Shown: positions 42,379 through 51,986, numbered from the stretch's first letter. The stretch is 64,000 nucleotides of DNA from Pollutimonas sp035515055 (GCA_035515055.1 DATJBV010000067.1:42844-106843); one strand, 5' to 3'. Translations and numbers: made by a program. The notes: generated from the sequence alone by a model not told the origin.

Positions 42379-42642
42379 TCAGAGCAGCTTCCAGTGGTCG
42401 AGCGTAACTCCACGTTCGCCGATGAATCCGCGTACGGCGTTGATTATTGACTCGAGCCGGCGGGCGTCGGAGAACTGCCGTTCGGTCACGCGTTCGACGG
42501 TTTCTATGGGTACACCGTTGCTGTTCATGACTCGGAAACGAATTTGGCGGCCGGCATCAAAGGCTTCGGCCGTACAAAGCAACGGGGCAAATGCTGTCGT
42601 TATTATTTGCAGCGACTGTTCAGTCGACAGGCGAAATGTCAT
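42379..42642 (-). CDS. Conserved hypothetical small protein
   Basis: An 87-residue soluble protein starting MTFRLSTEQSLQIITTAFAP if the ATG at 42640-42642 is used; the frame is open for 42 more residues upstream, and no good ribosome site decides between starts. It contains alternating helix and strand (FDAGRQIRFRVMNSNGVPIE) and a C-terminal helix (RRLESIINAVRGFI). No domain is recognised. The character of the sequence fits a real gene. Confidence 0.5.
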   Translation of the reverse strand: MTFRLSTEQSLQIITTAFAPLLCTAEAFDAGRQIRFRVMNSNGVPIETVERVTERQFSDARRLESIINAVRGFIGERGVTLDHWKLL

Positions 42643-42813
42643 ATCGGTCAAGAGCTTGTTGTTGACGTTGACGGTGGCGTGCCATCGTTGTAACAACATT
42701 ATGCAGCGGATGACGCACCTCCAATACTCCGAATTAAGGTCAAAAGAGCGGTACTGATGCGACAACATCGGTAGGCGCCGGGCGGCTGTTTGCCTACCCG
42801 GCGTTTGCGGGGT

Positions 42814-43590
42814 TTATTTCAGCCAACGTTGCTCCGCGGCATCCAGTACGTCGCGCTCGTCGAGCAAATCCCAGACGAATCGCATCACGCGAACGTAGTC
42901 CGCATCGTCGGCGGGCAGCATGAAACCCAACCGGTTTTCAGGAGTCAGGGGTGCGTCGATGAATTTCGCCGCCAGCCGGGGATCCGCCTTGCCGTAATGC
43001 AAGGCTTCGTAGGTTTCGGTGATCATGACATCGCCTTTTCCTTCGGCGATCAGCGCGGGAATTTCCGCATTCTTTTCGTGTGTGCTGATTTTTGCCTGCT
43101 TCAAGTTGGCCAGGACGAATATCTCGTTGGTGCCGCCGGGATTCTTGATGACGTGGACGGATGGCTGATTAAGGTCATCCACAGAATTGTATTTGGACGC
43201 CTGATCTTTGCGGACCAAGGCCACTTTGCCGAACGGGGCATAGCCAGGAAGCATTTCCGCTTTACTGATACGTGTCAGGTTTCGGGTGATGCCGCCCACG
43301 GCGATATCGAACTTGTCATCCAATAGGTTCGCCATCAAATTCGGCCACGATGTCTGGACATATTCGATCTTGACGCCTAACTCGCGGGCCATGGCTTCGA
43401 TGATGTCGATGTCATGCCCTTCGAAGCCATCCGCGTTTGTTTTAATGGCAAACGGACGGTAATCGCCGGGCGTGCCGACGCGCAGAACTTTGCTTTCCAT
43501 GATGCGATCCAGGCGGGGACCGGCATGCGCGGCCGAACCCAGCACGAGCGCCATGCCTATAGTTAGGAAAACACGGGATAGTTTCTTCAT
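42814..43590 (-). CDS. Periplasmic PheC-like cyclohexadienyl dehydratase or amino-acid-binding protein
   Basis: A 258-residue exported protein with a signal peptide (MKKLSRVFLTIGMALVLGSAAHA). The mature part starts RLDRIMESKVLRVGTPGDYRPF and includes QTSWPNLMANLLDDKFDIAVGG and IKNPGGTNEIFVLANL. These segments closely follow periplasmic cyclohexadienyl dehydratase (PheC), which makes phenylpyruvate or phenylalanine outside the cytoplasm. The same fold also serves ABC-transporter solute-binding proteins, and no permease gene is adjacent, which favours the enzyme. GAGG precedes the ATG at 43588-43590. Confidence 0.75.
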   Translation of the reverse strand: MKKLSRVFLTIGMALVLGSAAHAGPRLDRIMESKVLRVGTPGDYRPFAIKTNADGFEGHDIDIIEAMARELGVKIEYVQTSWPNLMANLLDDKFDIAVGGITRNLTRISKAEMLPGYAPFGKVALVRKDQASKYNSVDDLNQPSVHVIKNPGGTNEIFVLANLKQAKISTHEKNAEIPALIAEGKGDVMITETYEALHYGKADPRLAAKFIDAPLTPENRLGFMLPADDADYVRVMRFVWDLLDERDVLDAAEQRWLK

Positions 43591-43640
43591 AAGAATGCCT
43601 CGTTTATTATGTAATCCGGGAATCAAAATGGACGATCGAG

Positions 43641-44084
43641 ATGCCTGCTGATAATACCGTAAGCAAGGACAATTCTTTCAATCTTCAACGGTTTGTCGAT
43701 GCTCAGTCAGAGGTATACGACCAGGTGTTGTCCGAATTGGCCCGGGGCCGGAAGACCAGTCACTGGATGTGGTTCATTTTCCCGCAATTGCGGGCATTGG
43801 GTCGCAGCATCACGGCACGCTACTATGGCATCGACTCCCGAGAGGAAGCGGTGGCATATTTGCGCCACCCGCTACTTGGACCGCGACTGCGCCAGTGCGT
43901 AAACCAGCTTCTGGCATTGAACATGAGCGATCCGCACATGATTCTCGGCTCGCCAGACGACATGAAGCTGCGATCATGCCTCACGCTATTCGCTGCCATT
44001 GCCCCAGACGATTCTCTATTCAGGACAGCGTTGGAGCGGTTCTACCCGGAAGGCGCCGACGACAATACGCTGGCCATGCTGTGA
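43641..44084 (+). CDS. DUF1810 protein
   Basis: A 147-residue soluble protein with the DUF1810 signature: FVDAQSEVYDQVLSELARGRK, SHWMWFIFPQL, GLGRS-like LRALGRSITARYYGID, and HPLLGPRLRQCV. Its structure-known relatives are all-alpha proteins of unknown function. It starts about 50 bases from the divergent PheC-like gene. No partner genes suggest a role. Confidence 0.88.
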   Translation: MPADNTVSKDNSFNLQRFVDAQSEVYDQVLSELARGRKTSHWMWFIFPQLRALGRSITARYYGIDSREEAVAYLRHPLLGPRLRQCVNQLLALNMSDPHMILGSPDDMKLRSCLTLFAAIAPDDSLFRTALERFYPEGADDNTLAML

Positions 44085-44097
44085 AGGCCTCGCAACG

Positions 44098-44463
44098 CTA
44101 CAGCCAGAAGAATAAAAGACCAATAGTGCACAACGCCCAGATCGACACAACGATGACGACGCCTGCCGTGCTGCCAGGCCTTTCGGCAATCGCAAGAGCC
44201 CTGGCTCGACATGCGGCCATGACGTCTTTCGGAACCATGCGCAAGGCAAGAGCGATTCCCAGTGGGATCAGGATCAGGTCGTCCAGGTAGCCCAGTATCG
44301 GGATAAAATCGGGAATAAGATCGATTGGACTCAGCGCATAAGCGGCGACGAAGGCTGCCGTTGCTTTGGCATGCCAGGGAGTGCGAGGATCCCGGGCCGC
44401 GAAATACAGGGCGATGACATCTCGCTTTAGTGTTCGCGCCCATTGTTTCAGAATTTCTATCAT
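44098..44463 (-). CDS. YkvA-family (DUF1232) membrane protein
   Basis: A 121-residue protein with the DUF1232 core YALSPIDLIPDFIPILGYLDD at about residues 42-62, followed by two hydrophobic helices, the last at the C-terminus (VVIVVSIWALCTIGLLFFW). GGAGG lies seven bases before the ATG at 44461-44463; an in-frame ATG upstream has no such site. The function of the family is unknown, and membrane association is expected. Confidence 0.88.
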   Translation of the reverse strand: MIEILKQWARTLKRDVIALYFAARDPRTPWHAKATAAFVAAYALSPIDLIPDFIPILGYLDDLILIPLGIALALRMVPKDVMAACRARALAIAERPGSTAGVVIVVSIWALCTIGLLFFWL

Positions 44464-44547
44464 TGCCAGGCCTCCATGACACAAAGGGAAGGGCGCTGGA
44501 TAGTGTAGCGCGGTATGCGCGGCGTCTTGCTTACCGCGGCTAACGCA

Positions 44548-46293
44548 CTATGCGGCCTGTAGCCTTCTTGCGGCCTTGGAGGGAATTTCGGTTTCGCCAA
44601 AGCCAATCAAATGTCCGCGGGGCATTTCCGTGTCGGCGGGCAAGGTGGTTAATTTTGACGAGACCGGCAACGCATCATGCGTTTTGGCCGCATTGCCCGC
44701 GTAATCAATATTGCCTGTGCCGGTGTTAAGCACTTCAATCGCCAGGCGCAGGTTATCCGCATCGATGGTCAGCCCCCTGACGGTGTTGCCAAGGTCGTGC
44801 ACCAGGGCGGCGTTCTTATGGGTCACGATATCCATTTGGGAAATGGCTTGGTTAATTTGGTCCAGTCCACATGATTGCTCGACCGACGCAGTGGATATCT
44901 CGCCCATAATATCGGTGACCCGGCGCACGGAATCGACAATCTCCTGCATGGTTTGACCCGCGCGATCCGCTTGTTGCGAGCCGACTTCCATGCGCTGTAC
45001 GGAATCGTTGATCAGGGTTTTGATTTCCTTGGCTGCCTGAGCGCTTTTTTGCGCCAGGCTCCGTACCTCGCCGGCGACCACGGCAAAGCCGTGTCCTGCT
45101 TGTCCGGCGCGGGCAGATTCCACCGCGGCGTTTAAGGCCAAAATGTTGGTCTGGAATGCGATCGATTCAATCAAAGAGACGATATCGCTAATTCTTCGTG
45201 AACTATCGTGTATGCCTTGCATGGTGACAACCACGCCGCTTACGACGTCGCCACCGCGCTGTGCGGTCTGCATGCTGGTGTCGGCCAGTTGCCTTGCCAG
45301 GCTGGCATTGTCCGCGTTCTGCCGGACAGTAACGGTAAGCTGTTCCATGCTGGCAGCGGTTTGCTGCAAGGACGCCGCCTGGTCTTCAGTACGCGCCGAT
45401 AGATTAGTGTTGTTCGCGTATAGCACTTGGGCGCTGCGTGCCGTGGCGTGGACACCGATGTGGACGTCATTGGCAATGCCCATCAGGCTTTTGCGCATCA
45501 TGTCCAGATAAAAGAACAGGGTGCCGACTTCACCCGTCTGTTGGGTGTCTATGTCGATTTGCAGATTTCCCGCAGCCACCTGGCGCGCTATTTTGGCGGC
45601 ACTATCCAAAGGCTTGATGATGCGCCGGGCAATTCGCCAGACGTAGACCAAGTTGGCGATGGTTATCAGGCATAGTCCGCTCGCAAGCCACCATTCATAT
45701 TCGGCCGGAAAGCCTCCGCTTAAGGCAAACCATAGCGACGCGGCGACCGTTGCTGTCGTGGCGGCGGCCATGCGAAACATGCCGGCAACAAACGTGTTGT
45801 GGAAGGGCTGCGCGACCAGATCCAGCGCGCGGCGCCATCCAGTACGAACCCGCCTGCCTTTTTTCACGGTATGGCCACGCGTGTTTCCAGTCTTGATTTC
45901 CTCGTAGAACTCTTCCGCGGCCGCTATTTGATCGGCGCTCGGTTTTACGCGTACTGACGCATAGCCGGTAATTTTGTCATGTTCATAGATGGGCATGACA
46001 TTGGCCAACACCCAGTAGAAGCCGCCGTCTTTACGACGGTTCTTGACCAGGCCAAGCCACGGCTTACCGTCATTCAGGGTGTCCCACAAATCCTGGAATG
46101 CCTCTTCCGGCATGTCGGGATGCCGAACAAGATTATGGGGCTTGCCGATGAGTTCTTCCCGCGTATAGCCGCTGATGTCCACAAAAGCGGCGTTGGCGTA
46201 GACGACGATGCCCTTGGTATCGGTTTTGGAGATCAGATACTGGTCGTGGCGTAGCTTGGTTTCACTATTATTGACTGGTAGATTTTTGCGCAT
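44548..46293 (-). CDS. PAS-domain chemoreceptor (Aer-like)
   Basis: A 581-residue methyl-accepting chemotaxis protein. A cytoplasmic PAS domain lies at about residues 15-125 (YANAAFVDISGYTREELIGKP, NRRKDGGFYWVLANV). Two close membrane helices follow at about 170-220 with almost no periplasmic loop, then HAMP (KIARQVAAGNLQIDI) and the signalling hairpin (IAFQTNILALNAAVESARAG, GFAVVAGEVRSLAQKSA). This layout is that of Aer, which senses redox state through FAD in PAS. The start is uncertain among three ATGs (46293, 46305, 46320). No che genes are nearby. Confidence 0.9.
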   Translation of the reverse strand: MRKNLPVNNSETKLRHDQYLISKTDTKGIVVYANAAFVDISGYTREELIGKPHNLVRHPDMPEEAFQDLWDTLNDGKPWLGLVKNRRKDGGFYWVLANVMPIYEHDKITGYASVRVKPSADQIAAAEEFYEEIKTGNTRGHTVKKGRRVRTGWRRALDLVAQPFHNTFVAGMFRMAAATTATVAASLWFALSGGFPAEYEWWLASGLCLITIANLVYVWRIARRIIKPLDSAAKIARQVAAGNLQIDIDTQQTGEVGTLFFYLDMMRKSLMGIANDVHIGVHATARSAQVLYANNTNLSARTEDQAASLQQTAASMEQLTVTVRQNADNASLARQLADTSMQTAQRGGDVVSGVVVTMQGIHDSSRRISDIVSLIESIAFQTNILALNAAVESARAGQAGHGFAVVAGEVRSLAQKSAQAAKEIKTLINDSVQRMEVGSQQADRAGQTMQEIVDSVRRVTDIMGEISTASVEQSCGLDQINQAISQMDIVTHKNAALVHDLGNTVRGLTIDADNLRLAIEVLNTGTGNIDYAGNAAKTHDALPVSSKLTTLPADTEMPRGHLIGFGETEIPSKAARRLQAA

Positions 46294-46607
46294 GTGCCCT
46301 GTCATCACCCGGAGCCGCATTTCAGGCGGCTATCCGAAGTGCGAATTCAGAAGAGGATGAATAGCGGCCGATAGTGCGGGCCAGCCGGAATTGTTTTGTT
46401 AATTTTTTTAATAGATAGACATAAAAATTTCACGCTTGAATTATACCCACACTTGTTACAGGGTTACTATGCCGAGAAAAAAAATGTACGGAATGCATGC
46501 TGCGCGTATGATTTAAGCTAACGTGCGGTATTCCGACCCGACCGTACGTAATCCGCCCAGACGTTGGTGATTCGACCCGTTTCGAACGATAGGTAGGGAG
46601 CATTTCC
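46294..46607. other. Intergenic region between two divergent genes
   Basis: 314 bases separate the PAS chemoreceptor (minus) from the M20 peptidase (plus). A TATAAT on the minus strand (46438-46443) is about 145 bases upstream of the chemoreceptor and could be its -10; no good -35 stands in front of it. A/T tracts occur near 46400-46430 and 46476-46484. I see no credible gene in it. Confidence 0.4.
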
Positions 46608-47870
46608 ATGAATGTGCTGACCTCGGCTTTGGAAAGTGACGCCAAAGCACTACTTCCCGAACTGGAATCTATTTATAAAGACCTGCACCGTGATCCGGAG
46701 CTTTCCATGGTCGAGGTGCGTACTGCCGGCATCGCGGCCGATTACCTGGCTGCGGAAGGCTTCGACGTATCGCGCCAGGTTGGCCCAACAGGGGTTGTCG
46801 GCGTGCTGAGCAATGGCGAAGGCCCCACCGTTATGCTGCGCGCTGATATGGATGCGCTTCCCATTATTGAAGACACTGGCTTGCCTTATGCCAGCACCGT
46901 CAAAACTCGAGACGAGGAGGGTAACGACGTTGGCGTGGCTCATTCCTGTGGCCACGATCTGCACGTCACTTGGCTAATGGGTGCGGCGCGGCTGCTGGCT
47001 CGAAATCGCGATCTATGGAAAGGCACAGTATTGGCGGTATTTCAGCCGGGCGAAGAAGTGGGCCGCGGGGCCCAAAGCATGGTCGATGCCGGAATGCTTG
47101 AACGTTTCCCCAAACCGGACGTCATCCTGGGCCAACATGTCATGGTGGGAGAGGCGGGCACCGTCAGTTATCGCAGCGGCGTGATTTTGTCGGCGGGCGA
47201 CAGTTTGAAGGTCAGGCTGTTCGGGCGTGGTTCCCATGGCTCGCAGCCGCACACGTCTATTGACCCGGTCATTATGGCGGCGTCCGCCACCATGCGGCTT
47301 CAAACTATCGTTTCCCGGGAGATCGCGCCCATGGACACCGCGGTATTGACGATCGGATCACTGCAGGCGGGCACCAAGGAAAACATCATTCCCGATGAAG
47401 CCACGCTGAAGCTCAATATACGAACGTATGACGAGAACGTGCGCAACACCATGCTCTCGGCCGTAAAACGTATCTGCTGTGCGGAATGCGCTGCTTCAAA
47501 TGCTCCGCGCGAGCCGGAATTCACAACGCTCAGCAGTTATCCCCTGACCCGGAATGATGTTGAGTCCACAGAAAGAATTGCCCGCGCGTTCGAAGCTCAG
47601 TTCGGACAGCGTGCGCACGAAACAAAACCCGCGGGCGCCAGCGAAGATTTCAGCGTTTTTGGGCGTGCGTGGAAAGTGCCGTATGTTTTTTGGTTTGTGG
47701 GCGGTACCGATCCTGAAACCTTTAATAAGGCAAAAGAAGAAAATCGGGTCAATACCATACCCAGCAACCATTCGCCCAAATTCGCTCCCGTCCTTGACCC
47801 GACATTGAAAACCGGGCTGCAAGCCATGCTTACGGCTGCGTCGGTCTGGCTATGCGAGACGCGGCACTAG
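46608..47870 (+). CDS. M20D-family amidohydrolase/peptidase
   Basis: A 420-residue metal-dependent hydrolase of the hippurate/IAA-amino-acid hydrolase group. Metal-binding motifs are RADMDALPI, HSCGHDLHVTWLMGAA and QPGEEVGRGAQSM; HGSQPHTSIDP marks the dimerisation domain lid. Such enzymes cleave N-acyl amino acids or amides; the exact substrate is unknown. GGGAG precedes the ATG. Its stop overlaps by four bases the stop of the convergent MFS gene. Confidence 0.9.
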   Translation: MNVLTSALESDAKALLPELESIYKDLHRDPELSMVEVRTAGIAADYLAAEGFDVSRQVGPTGVVGVLSNGEGPTVMLRADMDALPIIEDTGLPYASTVKTRDEEGNDVGVAHSCGHDLHVTWLMGAARLLARNRDLWKGTVLAVFQPGEEVGRGAQSMVDAGMLERFPKPDVILGQHVMVGEAGTVSYRSGVILSAGDSLKVRLFGRGSHGSQPHTSIDPVIMAASATMRLQTIVSREIAPMDTAVLTIGSLQAGTKENIIPDEATLKLNIRTYDENVRNTMLSAVKRICCAECAASNAPREPEFTTLSSYPLTRNDVESTERIARAFEAQFGQRAHETKPAGASEDFSVFGRAWKVPYVFWFVGGTDPETFNKAKEENRVNTIPSNHSPKFAPVLDPTLKTGLQAMLTAASVWLCETRH

Positions 47871-49324
47871 GTTTGCTTGCCCTTCGGTACGGTAAGCATG
47901 ATCGAAAGGATGGCAATCGCGATCATCAGCACATTGAACCCCAGGGCGATGATGGCGGCTTCGCGTACGGCCAAATTGTCCTGCCGCCCGCTGAAAGTGA
48001 TGACACCCTCCAGCCACCGTATGCTTTCGTTATTGGCGCTAAGTGCCGTGAATATTGCTGCTGAGATAGCCACGCCAAAAGCAGCGCCAAGTGATGAAGC
48101 CATTTTATAAATACCCGAACCTGCGCCCGCTTGTGCTTCCGGCAAGTTCGCAAGGGCTGCGTCGGTTGAGGGGGTGGCATAAAAGGCCAGGCCCACACCG
48201 AACAGCGTGTAGCCGATGACAGCCGTGATCTTGTAGTCGCCCAATAGAAGGTTGGCCGGGGAGAGCAATACGATGGCCAGGCCGGTGATCAGGCACCCCC
48301 AGATCATTGGCTTGCGTGCACCGAAAGACCGTAGTAGTTTTTCCCCAACACGGATGAAGAGGATGATGGCAATCGCGTAGCCTAGCGTGAGCATGCCGGC
48401 CGATTGAGCGGTCATGTTGCCGCCGAATTGCACCAGCTGAAGCGATACGATCAACGTGCCGGCTACCGCATTGAGCAAAAAATTCGAGATGGTTGCGCCT
48501 GTGTAGGTCGCATTCTTGAACAGTTTGAAGTCGAAGAAGGCATGGTCGGACTGTGCTTCAACCTTCAGGAATAGGGCGCCGACGATGGCTGTCACCGCGA
48601 TCAGACCTAGCACTAGCGGGCTGCCCCATCCCAGCTCGTTGCCCTGCGTGACCACCACCTGAAGCGCCACCATCGCAATCATAAAGGTCAGTACGCCGGC
48701 AACATCGAATTTGTATGCGTCACTGGTTTCGGCTTTGCTCTCGGGCGTACCGCGCATTGTCCACAACCCCAGCACGCAGACGGCAATCGAAACGAAGAAA
48801 ATCGAGCGCCAGCCGAAGTTCTCGGACATGAGGCCGCCGAACAACGAGCACAACCCTGAGCCGCCCCAAGAGCCGATTGACCACATGCTGATTGCGCGCT
48901 GTCGGCCGGCGCCATCCCAATAGGCTTTTACGATCGCCAGGCTGGCTGGCATGATGCAGGCAGCCGACAAGCCCTGCAACGCACGACCGGCCAGCAGGAC
49001 CGTGGCCGCGAGATCGCCCGTTGGCGTCAAGCCGACCAACAACGAACCAATGATGTTGAGGTAGAAGCCAAGGCGGACGATCTTCATGCGCCCGACGCGG
49101 TCGGCCAAGCCGCCCATGACAATGATGAAGATGCCTGAGAATAGTGCGGTGATCGCCACCGCGATATTCATCGTATCGGCCGAAACGCCGAGATCACGGC
49201 TCATGTCGGGAGCGATGTTTAGAGTTGTCTGTGCAAATAGCCAGAACGCGACCACGCCCATGATGAGCCCAAACAGCAGGCGGTCATTGCCCTGGTATGT
49301 CGGATCGGCGGCTTTAGTGACCAC
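47867..49324 (-). CDS. MFS drug/metabolite exporter (14-helix DHA2 type)
   Basis: A 485-residue transporter with about 14 hydrophobic helices. The loop between helices 2 and 3 carries the MFS motif GGLADRVGRMKIVRLG, and RALQGLSAACIMPASLAIV matches motif C-like segments of the QacA/EmrB group. I favour a GTG start at 49322-49324 with AGAGGTG just upstream; an upstream TTG at 49358-49360 is less convincing. It probably exports small organic compounds using the proton gradient. No periplasmic adaptor gene is adjacent. Confidence 0.87.
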   Translation of the reverse strand: MVTKAADPTYQGNDRLLFGLIMGVVAFWLFAQTTLNIAPDMSRDLGVSADTMNIAVAITALFSGIFIIVMGGLADRVGRMKIVRLGFYLNIIGSLLVGLTPTGDLAATVLLAGRALQGLSAACIMPASLAIVKAYWDGAGRQRAISMWSIGSWGGSGLCSLFGGLMSENFGWRSIFFVSIAVCVLGLWTMRGTPESKAETSDAYKFDVAGVLTFMIAMVALQVVVTQGNELGWGSPLVLGLIAVTAIVGALFLKVEAQSDHAFFDFKLFKNATYTGATISNFLLNAVAGTLIVSLQLVQFGGNMTAQSAGMLTLGYAIAIILFIRVGEKLLRSFGARKPMIWGCLITGLAIVLLSPANLLLGDYKITAVIGYTLFGVGLAFYATPSTDAALANLPEAQAGAGSGIYKMASSLGAAFGVAISAAIFTALSANNESIRWLEGVITFSGRQDNLAVREAAIIALGFNVLMIAIAILSIMLTVPKGKQT

Positions 49325-49530
49325 GGTTTGCACCTCTTGCACTCTGCATGCTGATATCAAATCAGTTCGACGTCGTGCTTACCTATTCATCGACGATGAA
49401 AACCAGTAATAAGACTACTCCTTCCGCTTATGAAGGTAAAACAGTATTCTTTATAGCACCCCCTGATCCGCAACCTCTTGAATACTCAAGGGGGAAAGTT
49501 GCCTATGCCCGCCGGCGCTGGCGCTCCGGC

Positions 49531-49563
49531 CAAAAAAAATCCCAACCGATTAAGGTTGGGATT
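49531..49563 (-). terminator. Rho-independent terminator of the tmRNA gene
   Basis: ATCCCAACC (49539-49547) and GGTTGGGAT (49554-49562) form a 9-bp stem with a six-base loop. The A-run at 49532-49539 becomes a U-tract on the minus strand. It sits eight bases after the tmRNA 3' end. Confidence 0.88.
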
Positions 49564-49570
49564 TGAATAC

Positions 49571-49937
49571 TGGTGGAGTCGGCGGGAATTGAACCCGCGT
49601 CCGCAAGCCCTCTGCAGGCAGTTCTACATGCTTATTCGGTTCATTTTAAAGTTTTAACCTTGGATCATGCCAACCGACAGGCCCTTCCTTGGCGATTCAC
49701 ATTAATTTAAGATCAGGCTGAGTGACCCAGCAAGACCCGATTCTTTGTAAATGACGCTGCTGTAAGTTTTACCCTACCTGACCCAAAGACAAATCAGTGC
49801 AGCGGCTTACCGCACTAAGCGGCTAAAGCGAAACGCTCGTCGTTGGCGTTTATAGTGTTCCAGTGGATTTACGAGCTTACTGGTGCTCGGCATGCCCTAC
49901 TCTGTTTCGCGACCCACGTCGAAGCCGGATCGACCCC
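49571..49937 (-). ncRNA. ssrA: Transfer-messenger RNA (tmRNA)
   Basis: Rescues stalled ribosomes and tags the unfinished protein for degradation. The 5' end GGGGTCG (from 49937) pairs with CGACTCC near the 3' end (one G-T pair) to form the acceptor stem, and CCA is encoded at 49571-49573. The T-arm reads GGTTCAATTCCC. The tag frame at 49815-49847 codes ANDERFALAA followed by TAG, the tag I know from Bordetella and relatives. It is about 367 bases long and is followed by its own terminator. Confidence 0.96.
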
Positions 49938-50068
49938 AGAAGGCAAGTGTACTTCAGAACGACCCACCAGGGAAGGGGCGTCGGCTGGAATGTTAAACTT
50001 CCCAGCCGACTTTTCGAAGCCAGCGTTATCTGCATTTATGGGCCTGAAGCCCGGTTTTGGAGCTTGTG

Positions 50069-51313
50069 ATGAATGTCGCCGTAGAAAAGCGAAGTGGTTT
50101 CCTGGAGTTTGTCCTTCGCGGTAGTCTGGTGACGCAGATTTTAGTGGGGCTGGTTGCGGGTGTTTTCCTGGCCGTGGTGTTTCCCGCAGCTGCCGCCTAT
50201 GTGGACTTATTGGGTGAGCTATTCATCAGCGCCCTGAAGGCCGTGGCGCCCATTCTGGTTTTTGTGCTGGTCGCGGCGTCTATTGCCAATCATAAGCACG
50301 GCCAGCAAACCAGCATCGGTCCCATCTTGATTCTCTATCTTGTCGGAACGTTCGCTGCCGCCTTGGTGGCGGTGCTGGCCAGTTTCATGTTTCCGCTGAC
50401 ACTGCAGTTGAAGGAAACGGCCGAAGCGCTGAGCCCGCCCGGAAATATTGGCGAGGTAATGAAAACGCTGTTGCTCAATGTGGTCGATAATCCCGTCAAC
50501 GCCTTGCTCACTGGAAACTACATCGGGATTCTGGCGTGGGCAATTGCTATTGGCGTCGCGCTGCGCCATGCACATGGGGCCACGAAGAACGTGATAGCCG
50601 ATCTCTCCGCGAGCATGTCCTATATCGTGAAGCTTGTCATTCGTCTTGCCCCCATAGGAATCTTTGGCCTCGTGGCGTCTACCATTGCCCAGACCGGATT
50701 CGGGGTCTTGCTGGATTACGCCAAATTGCTGGCCGTATTGCTGGGCTGCATGGCGTTCGTCGCCTTGGTGATCAATCCGCTCATCGTATTCATCAAGATT
50801 CGCCATAATCCTTATCCGCTGGTCTTTACCTGCCTGCGCGAAAGCGGCATAACCGCGTTCTTCACGCGCAGTTCGGCGGCGAACATCCCGGTCAATTTGG
50901 CGTTGTGCAAACGCCTGGGCTTGGACGAGGACACGTATTCGGTATCCATCCCTTTGGGTGCGACTATCAACATGGCGGGGGCGGCCGTCACCATTACGGT
51001 ACTGACACTCGCTGCCGTGAATACGCTGGGGATAGTGGTGGACGTGCCCACGGCGCTTTTGCTAAGCGTTGTGGCTGCCGTATGTGCATGCGGCGCTTCG
51101 GGCGTGGCTGGCGGTTCGCTGTTGTTGATACCGCTGGCCTGCAGCATGTTCGGCATTTCCAACGATCTTGCCATGCAGGTGGTGGGCGTGGGCTTTATTA
51201 TTGGCGTCTTGCAGGATTCCACCGAAACGGCGCTCAACTCGTCGACCGACGTGCTGTTCACCGCGGCTGGGTCTTACAAGGCCGACGCGCCGGCCTTAAC
51301 GGTTGTCGACTAG
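50069..51313 (+). CDS. sstT: Serine/threonine:sodium symporter
   Basis: A 414-residue transporter of the dicarboxylate/amino-acid:cation symporter family, closest to SstT. Family motifs are FTRSSAANIPVNLALCKRLG and IPLGATINMAGAAVTI, and the end reads VLQDSTETALNSSTDVLFTA. About eight helices and two re-entrant loops are expected. GGAG lies six bases before the ATG at 50069. It takes up serine and threonine with sodium. It stands alone after the tmRNA gene. Confidence 0.92.
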   Translation: MNVAVEKRSGFLEFVLRGSLVTQILVGLVAGVFLAVVFPAAAAYVDLLGELFISALKAVAPILVFVLVAASIANHKHGQQTSIGPILILYLVGTFAAALVAVLASFMFPLTLQLKETAEALSPPGNIGEVMKTLLLNVVDNPVNALLTGNYIGILAWAIAIGVALRHAHGATKNVIADLSASMSYIVKLVIRLAPIGIFGLVASTIAQTGFGVLLDYAKLLAVLLGCMAFVALVINPLIVFIKIRHNPYPLVFTCLRESGITAFFTRSSAANIPVNLALCKRLGLDEDTYSVSIPLGATINMAGAAVTITVLTLAAVNTLGIVVDVPTALLLSVVAAVCACGASGVAGGSLLLIPLACSMFGISNDLAMQVVGVGFIIGVLQDSTETALNSSTDVLFTAAGSYKADAPALTVVD

Positions 51314-51315
51314 CG

Positions 51316-51981
51316 CTACTGGCCGGCCCATTGCTGTATGGCCGGCCACAAGTCGTGTGGCGACTGCGCAATGGCATCGGCTTCCCAGTGTTGCAACGGC
51401 GTTTCGCGCCCGCAATAGCCATACGCAGCCACAATGGTGGCCATGCCCGCGGCTTTGCCGGCAATGATATCGCGCTCGTCATCGCCCACATAGACGCAGT
51501 CGGCCGGATCGAAGCCTGCTTGATGGGCGGCGTACAGCAACGGGGCGGGGTGGGGCTTGGCATGGGCGGTGGTATCGCCGCCCACGGTAATGGCGCAATC
51601 GGTATAAAGACCCAGATGCACGACCAGCGGGATGGCAAGGTATTCCATCTTGTTCGTCACGATCCCCCACGCATATCCATTGCGCTTCAATGACTTGAGC
51701 AATTCCTTGATGCCGGGGAACAGCGTGGTAAGCGTCGTCATGTCTTGTTCGTAGTCGGCCAGGAATTGGTCGCGATGAACTTCGTATTCGGGATGGTCGG
51801 GATCCATATCGAGGCTTGCCTTCAGCAGGCCGCGCGCGCCATGCGACGCGTATGGCCGGAGGACTTCGCTGGGAAGCGCTTCCAGGCCCTTGCGGGTGCG
51901 TTGCTTGTTGGCGGCCGCGGCCAGATCTGGCGCGGTATCGGCCAGTGTGCCGTCGAAGTCGAACAAGACGAGTTTTTGCAT
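51316..51981 (-). CDS. gph: Phosphoglycolate phosphatase
   Basis: A 221-residue HAD-family phosphatase that removes phosphate from 2-phosphoglycolate formed during DNA repair. Motif I is LFDFDGTLADT, motif II VTNK, motif III the Lys in AHAKPHPAP, and motif IV YVGDDERDIIAG. It lies five bases after ubiG, the usual order in Burkholderiales. Its ribosome site GAGGA lies within the end of ubiG. Confidence 0.92.
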   Translation of the reverse strand: MQKLVLFDFDGTLADTAPDLAAAANKQRTRKGLEALPSEVLRPYASHGARGLLKASLDMDPDHPEYEVHRDQFLADYEQDMTTLTTLFPGIKELLKSLKRNGYAWGIVTNKMEYLAIPLVVHLGLYTDCAITVGGDTTAHAKPHPAPLLYAAHQAGFDPADCVYVGDDERDIIAGKAAGMATIVAAYGYCGRETPLQHWEADAIAQSPHDLWPAIQQWAGQ

Positions 51982-51986
51982 AGCAA

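Noticed and set aside
46430..46645. 71-codon minus-strand frame upstream of the M20 peptidase
   Set aside because: It overlaps the start of a well-supported gene on the other strand and crosses the likely promoter region.
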